Of a DNA stretch of 64,000 bases, positions 55,901-64,000 are shown piece after piece. Both the position numbers and the translations under genes were made by a program. The stretch's first letter is position 1; the number at the start of each line of letters is the position of its first letter. The notes under the pieces are model-generated. The model saw only the letters and a program-made list of their open reading frames with translations. It made no database searches and was not told where the DNA came from. Source of the DNA: Perca fluviatilis (lineage: Eukaryota; Chordata; Actinopteri; Perciformes; Percidae); contig NC_053129.1 in NCBI RefSeq assembly GCF_010015445.1, positions 15,782,749-15,846,748 of the forward strand, in the 5' to 3' direction.

Positions 55901-56573
55901 TGGAGCCCTGTCCGATTTTGCTTTAGTTGGCGATTTGTTTTGTTATGCTGCTGTACTACATGATTATCAGGTTCATAAACTAATTTTATTTTCAAATATT
56001 TTTTGGCGTAACCCATCAGTGTCATTGTCAATGATCTCAACTTCCGATGCAGTCGCACTGAATTAATCTAGCTAAACGTTAATATAAAATTCAACATTAG
56101 CTGCATGCTTAACTTAAACTGTTATGATCACACTTTAGCCTCACTTAGCTAAATAAATTGTGAACATGTGTCACATTTCCCACAGATCTAGCTATAATTA
56201 AATTATTTTTTAAACTTTAGCTAGCTAAAAAAGACCGATGCTAACAGCTGAATAACTTAGCAACATCGTAAGTTAATGACCGCAACCGAACTAACGTTAG
56301 CAGGTCTGCAGTATTGTGAATTTTAAACGTATTTTCTACAGTCACACATGGCTCTAACATAAACGTAATCACTTAGCAAGCTAGTCAGTCAGCTAATCAG
56401 TCTTTGCAGCTAACGTTAGCACTTAATTAGCTAATTAGCTAGCCATGCTAACCCCTTCACCCTCTCAATACATCCATGCCTTCATCATGTTAACTTACCG
56501 GAGTGCTCCGCACCAGCCGCTCTTCAGCGCTTATTAACCTCCGGATACTGGAGACTAACCCGTTTCCTGACAT
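49911..56573 (-). CDS. fkbp6: FKBP6, FKBP/TPR co-chaperone of the germline (328 aa, 8 exons)
   Basis: In mammals FKBP6 binds HSP90 through its TPR domain and is needed for male meiosis and piRNA loading; its FKBP domain is catalytically inactive. Exons (minus): 56499-56573, 52895-53012, 52706-52795, 52409-52611, 51537-51656, 51218-51415, 50708-50817, 49911-49983; phases agree, 987 nt. Human FKBP6 is 327 aa. The N-terminus is MSGNGLVSSIRRLIS, with no signal peptide. The FKBP fold covers about residues 40-160 (HYSGFLEYSDLPFE, MKKGEFSRFLLQPQYAYG, GCPPLIPAAAVVLYEVQILD). TPR motifs follow (FGNRCFNQSRYDNAKDRYK, LYLNLSLTELRLD, NTKALFRCGQ). The end is MFRDLRGK. The exon 2 donor (TTGA/GTATTT) was chosen over an upstream GT because only it keeps the ASVLIHYSG junction in phase. 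Intron 1 is 3.5 kb and full of transposon sequence. Confidence 0.94.
50017..50505. mobile_element. hAT-type MITE in fkbp6 intron 7
   Basis: A 489 bp element with ends TAAGGGTGTAAG and ACACAGCCCTA, flanked by TAGCATTG (left) and TAGCATTA (right, 50506-50513), an 8 bp duplication with one mismatch. The interior carries many TATCGATA/GTATCG words. It starts only about 33 bases upstream of the last exon's acceptor. Confidence 0.82.
51835..52230. mobile_element. Non-autonomous DNA transposon-like repeat in fkbp6 intron 4
   Basis: About 400 bp containing 'ccggatgtccg', 'ggtaaatccagacagctagctag', 'gcgcttagcgccgcccaag'-like wording and 'gtgtggactagccagactagc'. It matches my memory of a common percomorph non-autonomous repeat. 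The exact borders and target duplication were not resolved. Confidence 0.6.
53617..54273. repeat. Partial copy of the 56962-58443 element
   Basis: From about 53671 to 54273 it is nearly identical to about 56990-57579. It lacks the outer terminal TGGAATGCC. It is bracketed by two copies of a roughly 46 bp phrase (ttgagtaatagcgtga...gttcataaaa) at about 53617-53662 and 54193-54240. The phrase occurs once, at about 57503-57548, in the second element. Confidence 0.88.
54384..54480 (-). mobile_element. SINE tail fragment
   Basis: On the minus strand it reads 'ctctctccccttt', 'catgtcttcagct', 'ttcctatcaaaa', as in tRNA-derived fish SINE tails, ending in a poly(A)-like tract at about 54381. No promoter boxes in this piece. 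Confidence 0.55.
55488..55531 (-). mobile_element. SINE head fragment with tRNA-Lys-like A box
   Basis: On the minus strand: GCCCGGATAGCTCAGTTGGT, which matches the 5' end of tRNA-Lys, then a degraded B box GGTTTGACTCTGACC. It is too diverged and short to be a tRNA gene. It may belong to the same kind of SINE as the tail at 54384-54480, but the stretch between them is not SINE sequence. Confidence 0.6.
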
Positions 56574-56959
56574 TTAGCTGGTAGGTAAGTTACCGCTACC
56601 GTTAAGCAGTTTTTTAAACCGTAGTTAAACAAGTGGCTTGATTAAGAGTAAAAGTAATTTCTTACTTTGTTTTGGCGCTCATGTTTGGGGTCACTCAATA
56701 TAGCAGTAGGCGCGGCCCGTAGGAAGGCGGGGTTAAGCCTTGATAACAAATCGGGACGAACTGTGGGCAGCACAGAGGTACAAACAGCATGCGTCAAGTT
56801 TACTGACTACTGCCTCAATTCATGTTATATTTGAATACAAATCACCCATTATAAAAAAAATATATGATGCTCCAAAACAATACTTTCTGTAAGCCCCAGA
56901 TTCTCTTTCACATCTGTGACTTTAGGCGATATCTAAATAGAGTGGAGACGATCAGACAG
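56574..56959 (-). promoter_or_regulatory. fkbp6 5' flank
   Basis: Contains a GC-rich patch (gcggcccgtaggaaggcgggg, about 56714-56735) roughly 150 bases upstream of the start codon and no TATA box. Two TAACGTTA palindromes lie just inside intron 1 (56292-56299, 56411-56418). Promoter identity is inferred only from position. Confidence 0.4.
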
Positions 56960-57672
56960 TATGGAATGCCGTTTTATTCAGAATTAAATAAATGAATAAA
57001 TACATAAATAAATGAATAAAAACATACATGAATAAATAAATAAATATGCCTTTGAAATACATCATGAAATAAATAAATGAGGCAATAAATACATAAATAA
57101 ATATATTTAATTATTTCATGGTACTTTTATTTCATAAGTCCATATTTATTTATTTATTTATTTCAAGAGACTTTTATTTCATAAGTCCACATTTATTTAT
57201 TTCAAGAGACTTATTTTCCTAATGCCACATTTATTTATTTCACTCTATTTATTTCAAGTTCTTATATGCAAATCGGGGGGCGTGGCTATCTCACATTCAG
57301 AACAAGGTGAATGGGACTTCTTTGGCAGACCAACAACAGGGCAATTTTAACAATTTTCACCATCTTATTCATCACTAAATTCACTTCTGAGAATGTTTTT
57401 GGCAAGAAATGAACTGTTTCGATTTCGAATATAGGCAGTCTTGCGAAAATCGTTGCCGAATTGACAATTTGCTTCAAAGTTTTCGGAGTTGAGAAGCTCT
57501 CGTTGAGTAATAGCGTGACGGAGCATGCTGGATCATAGTTCATAAAAATGCAGCGCAGTGACGATACAGACATTTCAGTTGAGTTGAGAAGCTCCATATA
57601 GTGATGCGACAGCCAGCTAGCGTCTGCCGGGGCTGCTAGCTCGTCGCTCGGAGAACCCAATGTAAGGTGGAG

Positions 57673-57803
<131 letters not shown>

Positions 57804-57978
57804 CAGGCACAGCCGGGGGAGAGAGAGATACCCGTTTCTCTTCGAGAAAAATTCCCGTTCACCTTGTCTCACTTCACCTTCAACAGAAATGTTCAGTTTA
57901 ATGTGAATTAGAGCAGTCGTTTGCCCGCTAGCTCACTTAACAACGCCTTAGCTGTCGTGTCAACCCGCAGTGGACAGA

Positions 57979-58195
57979 GTACCACGAGCTGCCTGTTGTG
58001 GTGCTCTGTCAGGTCAGCGTTAGTTGGTGGTCTAGCTAGTTACCCCAGAATAGGTGACTCCGGGCTGGGCACACAGCACCGCAAACTGCCGGTCGTGGTG
58101 CTCCGTCAGGTCAGCGCTAGTTGGTGGTCTAGTTACCCCAGAATAGGTGACTGTGCGCTGGGTAAAGAGTACCGCAAACTGCCGGTCGTGTTGCA
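57979..58195. repeat. Tandem repeat, unit about 95 bp, 2.3 copies
   Basis: The units start 'gtaccacgagctgcctgttg' (57979), 'caccgcaaactgccggtcgtgg' (about 58076) and 'gtaccgcaaactgccggtcgtg' (about 58168). They share 'gtcaggtcagcg' and 'accccagaataggtgactc'. They lie in the core of the TA-flanked element. Confidence 0.85.
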
Positions 58196-58445
58196 CTCTC
58201 TTTGCATATAAGAAATGGAAATAAATAGAGTGAAATAAATAAATGTGGCATTAGGAAAATAAAAGTCTCTTGAAATAAATAAATGTGGCATTAGGAAAAT
58301 AAGTCTCTTGAAATAAATAAATGTGGCATTAGGAAAATAAGTACTGAAATAAATAAATGTGGATTTATGAAATAAAAGTCTCTTGAAATAACTTTATTCA
58401 TGTATTTATTCATTTATTTAATTCTGAATAAAACGGCATTCCATA

Positions 58446-59435
58446 AGACAGAGCTATGATTCTGTCTTTGTTACCCAGGCAGGTGCCACTTTAGCCGGGG
58501 CTCTTCTAGTTGTACACACATAACGTTACAGTACACAAACACACAAACATAACTTAAAATAAAAAGTATTTAATGTAAATCCAGTTTTACCTAATTTATA
58601 CAACCAGCATATAGGTAAAACATGTCGTCATTAGACTACGCCAGCCCACTATACACTACAAATCTTGTGTATGACACATATTCGACTAACAATACATTAC
58701 AGTAGAAAAATTTCTGACTTAACTCACCATTGGAAAAATATCAGGCAGTAGATATGTTTTAACTTGGTCATATTTAACAGCTGTAAATGCAGTTTCTTTT
58801 TTTCAGAATATTATATGTTTGATCTATTAGATTTAGCTTATGGTATATGAAGTTTGTAAAGAAAAAATACAAAATGAAAGCTGCAGACAGCAATGAAAGG
58901 GCCCTTGCACATGCTAATGTTCTAAAACGTGTTCGTGAAATGAAAATTAACGCACAAAATCCAAGGTGGCTGACTTCCTGTCAGGCAAAAATAATAAAAA
59001 AAAAACATAAAATGTTCCTAAAGATGAGAGCAATGCTCAACCAAATTTCTTTTGGTGGAACTTTGGAGCAATTTTCGGGAGTTTTCTATCATCCAAAGTC
59101 TCTCAAAAATGTGAATGTGCAGCAGCAGCCCCTGGCCCTTCCATTCTCAGGCCCTAACAATATTTAAACAGAATATGCTGTAGAAAATAGACAATGTTGG
59201 GCCATTTGTACATGGAGGGATCTGACTATTAGCTACTGAACAAAGTTGGTTTGTAGAGAAAATGTTTCTTGTGGTTACTTTATAAAATATATACAGTCTT
59301 GATAGACATACTGTAGTTGCTCATATCGATGCAACATGAACCTAGCAATGCAGTCTTTGAAAAGTGAACCCACTGGGATGTATCCAACCTGAGATTAACC
59401 AGTAAGCCAGTTAAAAGCTTTCCTTGTTATGTTCA
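58446..59435. other. Spacer and tmem244 3' side, no convincing gene
   Basis: A plus-strand open frame of 106 codons (58847-59167) begins MKFVKKKYKMKAADSNER and ends FSGPNNI. It is lysine-rich, matches no family I recognise and has no visible promoter or splice partner. The wording 'ggtggctgacttcctgtcag' and 'gggagttttctatcatccaaag' reminds me of interspersed fish repeats, so the frame is probably repeat-derived. Confidence 0.5.
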
Positions 59436-62400
59436 TTAGAAGTTCTGTAGTTCAGCTGGATAGACAAAGTTGCTTCTGAAGAGTTTATAGGCCATGAGCT
59501 GTCCTCCAAATATCATCATCACCAGGCCTGAACCTGCATAGAGAGGGATTAAATAAATAAGAAAAAGAGATCAATTAAAGGAACTTTTAGTCGGCCAGTA
59601 GCTGTCCTTAAAGCCTGAATCTGAAGGGATGTGAAGTGAGTTATAGTGAGTCTGGGAACAGGCAAAATTGGGTTGGAGATAGATAAGGATACACATGGAG
59701 GGGTAGAGAGAAGAAGAAAGTAGGAATCTTACCCAGAGCTATCCACCATTGCTCAGCTGAAGGGAAGTCTGACATCACTGCAGAAACATGGAAACAGTGT
59801 GTTAAAATACTACCTGTACACAAAACGTACTGCATATTCACTTTATTTACAAGTGAAAGACGAAAAAAGGTGCAAGTTAAGGATGTTTTTCTTTAGGTCC
59901 TAATTTTGAGCATTTATTATAGTTTAGTTTGTTTTCTTTATTCTATTTTAAATCAAATGGCTGTCAGAAATGTATGTTGGTCCTTTAAATTCTAAAACAC
60001 AATGAATAGTTCATGTCTATGTGTGCCTTTACATCTCTGAACGACAGCCACTATATCCAGTTACATAACCAGGCTTCCAATCCTATCAGCTGTTCCGCTC
60101 TATTGATCTTCCTTCTGTGTATCTGTGTGTGTTTGAGTTGTGTGTTTGAGTTTACCTGCTACAGTCATCGCGACATGCAGCAGTGTGACAGTTATGGCGT
60201 AATCCCAAACCCACTCCTCTACAATCCAGGCGAATACCAGCCCTCCCAAAATGTAGGTCACTTCTGTGGAAATTACACCAACTGGAGAGAGGAAGAGAGA
60301 AAACAACACATGAACACATTGCACTTAGCTTGTGTTCCACCTTATCTGTTTCTTCTCTAATATGCTTTACAATCATCGATTCAAATTGTCATAGCATATC
60401 ACATCTACCAGTTTGACTTGTCATAGTAGGAAAGGCATGGGTTTTACCAATTAACATGGCTTGCATTAAATATGGCTCTGTTCTATTCAACTGTCCAAGT
60501 GAGCCATGACAGTGAGAAAGTGAGCCAGCAGGCACAATACTGGGACCCTTAAACTGAAGCAGCTAAATGGAATTCAGCCATCATTTATTGCCACATGTGT
60601 AAATGCCTATTGAGGACAGAGACAAACACAACCAATGAAGATCTTTCCTGCCAGTGGTGGCAGAAGAATTCAGATCTTTGCCCAACGCATCACCGGTTAT
60701 TCACTCACTCCCCTCCATCACTCACTCCCCTCCATCGAGGCCATCCAGTAAATAAAATTTTCAAATGAATATAGTGTAGAGAAAAGTACAATAACCTGAC
60801 TCTGAATTAGTAGCGAAAGTGTAAACCAAAAGACAAATTGATATTGAACACATACATAAGAGTAAGGGTACATTCAAAGCTCTCAACATCATGAAAGTAA
60901 TTAAATTATTTAGTTGCTTTTAGGCTGCTATTTAATATGGTTGATGCTAGAATGGATGGTCCGGAGGGACTGAGAAGGCATGACTCGCCTCTGATTGGCT
61001 AGTACTAGTTGCTTTCGTCAGATAGGTTTAGTCGTGAGATTGGTGAAGTTGAGGGTAAGAATATAAGGGTAAGCCAATCAGAGGCAGATGTCTGCAGATG
61101 TGGGCAGAGCTCAATGGAGGCTTCTTATTATACATCCATGAAGAGAGGTGACACTCTGCACACTCAGCTGATACCCTGGAAGAGATTCACCGGCCGACGC
61201 TCAGCCGTCATTTGATGGGAAGGGTGTGGAACGGCGTTCGCACCCAACCCGGTACAAATGCAAATTAAGGATCACATCCTTATGGGTTATGGTTTGCATT
61301 ATTGTTCCCTCGGCATATTTAACATAAGTGGTTGTTAATTATTATAATAGTTAATAATTGTTCCAGTAATGTACCCCTTTAAAAATAAAAATGAAGTAAC
61401 CGTACTTTTACTTGAGTATACACTCACCTAAAGGATTATTAGGAACACCTGTAAGATTTCTCGTTAATGCAATTATCTAATCAACCAATCCCATGGCAGC
61501 TGCTTCAATGCATTTAGGGGTGTGGTCCAGGTCTAGACAATCTACTGAACTCCAAACTTAATGTCAGAATGGGAACGAAAGGTGATCTAAGCAACTTTGA
61601 GCGTGGCATGGTTGTTGGTGCCAGACGGGCTGGTCTGAGTATTCTCAGTATCTGCTCAGTTACTATGATTTTCACGCACAACCATTTCTAGGGTTTACAA
61701 AGAATGGTCTGAAAAAGGAAAAACATCCAGCAGTCCTCTGGGCAAAAATGCCTTGTTGATGCAGAGGAGAATGGACCGACCAGCTGATAGAAGATCAACT
61801 TTGACTCAAATAACCACTCGTTACAACCGTGGTATGCAGCAAAGCATTTGTGAAGCCACAACATGAACAACCTTGAGGCGGATGGGCTGATGTTGATGAT
61901 GAATGTGAATGAATGTTGCCTGGTCTGATGAGTCTCGATTTCTGTTGAGACATTCAGATGGTAGATTCAGAATTTGGCGGAAACGGAATGAGAACATGGA
62001 TCTGTCATGCCTTGTTACCCCTGTGCAGGCTAGTGGTGGTGTAATGGTGTGGGGGATGTTTTCTTGGCACACTTTAGGCCCCTTAGTACCAACTGGGCAT
62101 TGTTTAAATGCCACAGCCTACCTGAGCATTGTTTCTGACCACGTCCATCCCTTTATGACCACCATGTACCCATCCTCTGATGGCTACTTCTAGCAGGATA
62201 ATGCACCATGTCACAAAGCTCGAATCATTTCAAATTGGTTTCTTAAACATGACAATGAGTTCACTGTACTAAAATGGCCCCCACAGTCACCAGATCTCAA
62301 CCCAATAGAACATCTTTGGGATGTGGTGGAACGGGAGCTTCGTGCCCTGGATGTGCATCCCACAAATCTCCATCAACTGCAAGATGCTATCCTATCAATA

Positions 62401-63035
62401 TGGGCCAACATTTCTAAAGAATGCTTCCAGCACCTTGTTGAATCAATGCCACGAAGAATTAAGGCAGTTCTAAAGACGAAAAGGGGTCAGACACGGTATT
62501 AGTATCGTGTTCCTAATAATCCTTTAGGTGAGTGTAGTATTCTAGTGTTCTTTCCACCTCTGCATTCTAGCATCAACAATTCAATATCTGTAGCTATAAA
62601 CCTACATTGAACTGGCCGTAACCTCACTCCTGGATGTACAAGAATAATGTAGCATAACATTAAAATACTCAAGTAAACGACAAGTACTTTAAAATGTGAC
62701 TACTTGAGTAAATGTACTTAGTTACATTCCACCAATGCTACTCACCGAGGTATTTGGGGTTCTGCCATGACGGTTGTGTTGTGTAGTCAAATGGAGTCAA
62801 CAAGCTGTTGATCTCATGAACCCTAGCGACAAACCAGAAGATGAAACAGATACAGTGCACAAACTATAAATAGTAAAAAAAAAAAAAGAATCTACTTCAA
62901 CTCGTATTATTCTAACTATACTCTGTTATTGCAGTTTTTGTGTATGTACCTGAGAAGTGCGATGCAGAGACTGACCACGATGTAGTAGAGAGAGTAGAAG
63001 CACACCATGCACATCAACAGATTCTGCAGTACAAC
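59436..63035 (-). CDS. tmem244: TMEM244, multi-pass membrane protein (five exons; start exon uncertain)
   Basis: A membrane protein of unknown molecular function. Exons (minus): 62950-63035, 62746-62822, 60156-60281, 59733-59777, 59436-59533; phases agree and give 143 codons plus stop. Family signatures are VVLQNLLMCMVCFYSLYY, VHEINSLLTPFDY and PSWQNPKY, ISTEVTYILGGL, EEWVWDYAITVTLLHVA and EQWWIALG. Four hydrophobic segments are visible, the last in GLVMMIFGGQLMAY. Human TMEM244 (128 aa, as I recall) stops soon after the WWAALG block, so the last exon here extends the protein. The human start exon is about 11 codons ending in Lys before VVLQ. A short candidate is 63777-63797 (ATG, seven codons, ends in Lys, phase 0), but the true start may lie beyond 64000. 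An intron between exons 60156-60281 and 62746-62822 holds a Tc1-type element. The neighbour arhgap18 is also its neighbour in human. Confidence 0.9.
61421..62534 (+). mobile_element. Decayed Tc1/mariner-type element with DD36E spacing
   Basis: A 1114 bp element with TA on both sides (61419-61420, 62535-62536). The termini are CACTCACCTAAAGGATTATT and its inverse. A transposase remnant on the plus strand starts near 61568 (MGTKGDLSNFERGMVV). It is broken in its N-terminal half by several stops and has an in-frame TAG at about 62191. Catalytic motifs: WSDESRF (about 61924), QDNAPCHKA and NPIEHLW, with 36 residues between the second Asp and the Glu instead of the usual 34. It is inactive. Confidence 0.9.
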
Positions 63036-64000
63036 CTGAGGAGACGGAGAGTGAAATAATTATTAATAATGGCCTGTGGGTTTGAGGGTTTTAATTTTAT
63101 ATGAAACGTGCGCTTTTTGAAAGAAGCAGTAGTAAGAGTGAGGACCAGAACCGGTTTTATCTGTAATTTAAGTTACTGATATTGAATAGTACTTATATCC
63201 TAATAGTAATATGTATATACTGCATCTTCCTGCCACCACGTTTACATAATTACTTAATTTTTTCTTCATTTGGCTGCTGAAAAAAGCTGAAATTACAACC
63301 TTGGCAGATGTAAAACACCAAAATCAATTACATATATAACAGCCATAAATGGAGTGGATGAAATTCTACGACTTTTGGCTTTTGAGACATCTTCCATCGA
63401 CCATCCGCGTATGTTTGCTTTAAATAAACAAGGTAATAACAGAGAAAACAAGACTATAAATACCAAGAGAAACATAAACCTTTATGACGGTGATTTTAAT
63501 CTGACTAGAAAGCTCTGCATTTGGAGATCTTTATTGGAAAGACGTCATCATTATTTTATGCATTGTGTGTCTTCCAAAGCTAACAAAAACTGTTCTTCTC
63601 TTCTATTTCCACTTCTCTTAGAACTCTTTCCCTCATGACCCAGAAAACTATCGCTGATGACAGTAGTTAGCGGCAGACAGTCGTTGCTTGCTGCTAAAGT
63701 CTCCTTTCATAGATGATTAACTGCAGCCTGTACAGGAAATGCGCTGCACGACACCCTTGGAGGAGAGATAAAAGACCTTTTCCCACACAGCTGACATTTC
63801 GGCTTGTCAAACACAGATGTAAGTAATTACATTAATAATGGGCTGCATTCCAGTCAGGTGTGCCGGTGCCAAGGCCCTGCACGTCGGCTCACTGGCACGC
63901 GTTAATTGGATAGAGTCATCGTTAATTTAATTAGTTACACCTGTGCTTTTCCTACTGTGCCAAGTCAAACGTCTGCTGTGACCACAGATGACGTGAATAA
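63036..64000. other. tmem244 upstream region, no confirmed exon
   Basis: AT-rich sequence. The only candidate coding piece is a seven-codon exon at 63777-63797 on the minus strand (MSAVWEK, then donor AAAAG/GTCTTT). It fits the phase of the next tmem244 exon but has a weak donor. Open frames at 63293-63475 and 63354-63638 show no family resemblance. Confidence 0.4.

Larger units (their letters stand above)
53161..55910. mobile_element. Composite hAT-like element in fkbp6 intron 1
   Basis: Ends CAGGGCTC and GAGCCCTG form 8 bp inverted termini, flanked directly by TCCGA on both sides (53156-53160, 55911-55915), a 5 bp duplication. Subterminal words (gtgcgaccaa, ggtgcacctaa) recur inside both ends. 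No transposase domain was recognised. A different repeat family (53617-54273) and SINE pieces (54384-54480, 55488-55531) lie within it, so it is a nested, non-autonomous copy. Confidence 0.65.

Noticed and set aside
57979..58195. CRISPR-like regularly spaced repeats
   Set aside because: The units are adjoining 95 bp tandem copies without unique spacers, inside a eukaryotic transposon.
58847..59167. 106-codon plus-strand frame, lysine-rich
   Set aside because: Not recognised, no promoter or exon partners, and the DNA resembles interspersed fish repeats. Kept only as a note in the spacer entry.
63777..63797. Seven-codon start exon for tmem244
   Set aside because: Phase and the final Lys fit, but the donor is weak and such a short match is expected by chance. 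Mentioned as a candidate only.

Overview
The window looks like ordinary nuclear DNA of a ray-finned fish, most likely a percomorph. The evidence is a set of intron-rich vertebrate genes with short introns, very dense (CA)n/(TG)n microsatellites, and fish-type DNA transposons (Tc1/mariner, hAT and piggyBac-like MITEs, tRNA-derived SINE pieces). Six protein genes were reconstructed exon by exon from splice sites, reading phase and family motifs. All six lie on the minus strand. In the order they are read along the plus coordinates they are: chga (chromogranin A, only the first three coding exons, 1337-2639), plb1-like phospholipase B (16 exons, 6624-12741), sel1l (21 exons, 14569-23600), arhgap18 (18 exons, 27143-46832), fkbp6 (8 exons, 49911-56573) and tmem244 (five exons recognised, 59436-63035; the start codon is missing or only tentative).

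Layout. 1-2900: chga 5' end with a TATA box and a CRE-like site. 2900-6620: gene-poor spacer. 6624-12741: complete single-domain phospholipase B with a piggyBac-like MITE in its last intron. 12742-14568: mostly presumed sel1l 3' UTR. 14569-23600: sel1l, with a hAT element 12 bases inside one donor site. 23601-27142: sel1l 5' flank and arhgap18 3' side, no gene seen. 27143-46832: arhgap18, whose introns hold a near-complete but broken Tc1 transposon, several MITEs, long microsatellites that abut splice sites, and a roughly 500 bp inverted duplication around exons 2-6. 46833-49910: spacer. 49911-56573: fkbp6, with a 2.75 kb hAT-like element in intron 1. 56962-58443: a TA-flanked element with 44 bp perfect terminal inverted repeats. 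59436-64000: tmem244 with a second, decayed Tc1-type element in an intron.

The genes do not form a pathway or operon: neuroendocrine secretory granules (chga), lipid hydrolysis (plb1), ER-associated degradation (sel1l), Rho GTPase control (arhgap18), germline chaperone function (fkbp6) and a membrane protein of unknown role (tmem244). arhgap18 and tmem244 are also neighbours in human (6q22), which supports both identifications. I found no undescribed gene system. The most interesting signals are structural: inverted repeats and microsatellites placed where they could affect arhgap18 splicing, and a poorly characterised transposon family present in two related copies. All microsatellite lengths could be affected by assembly error.
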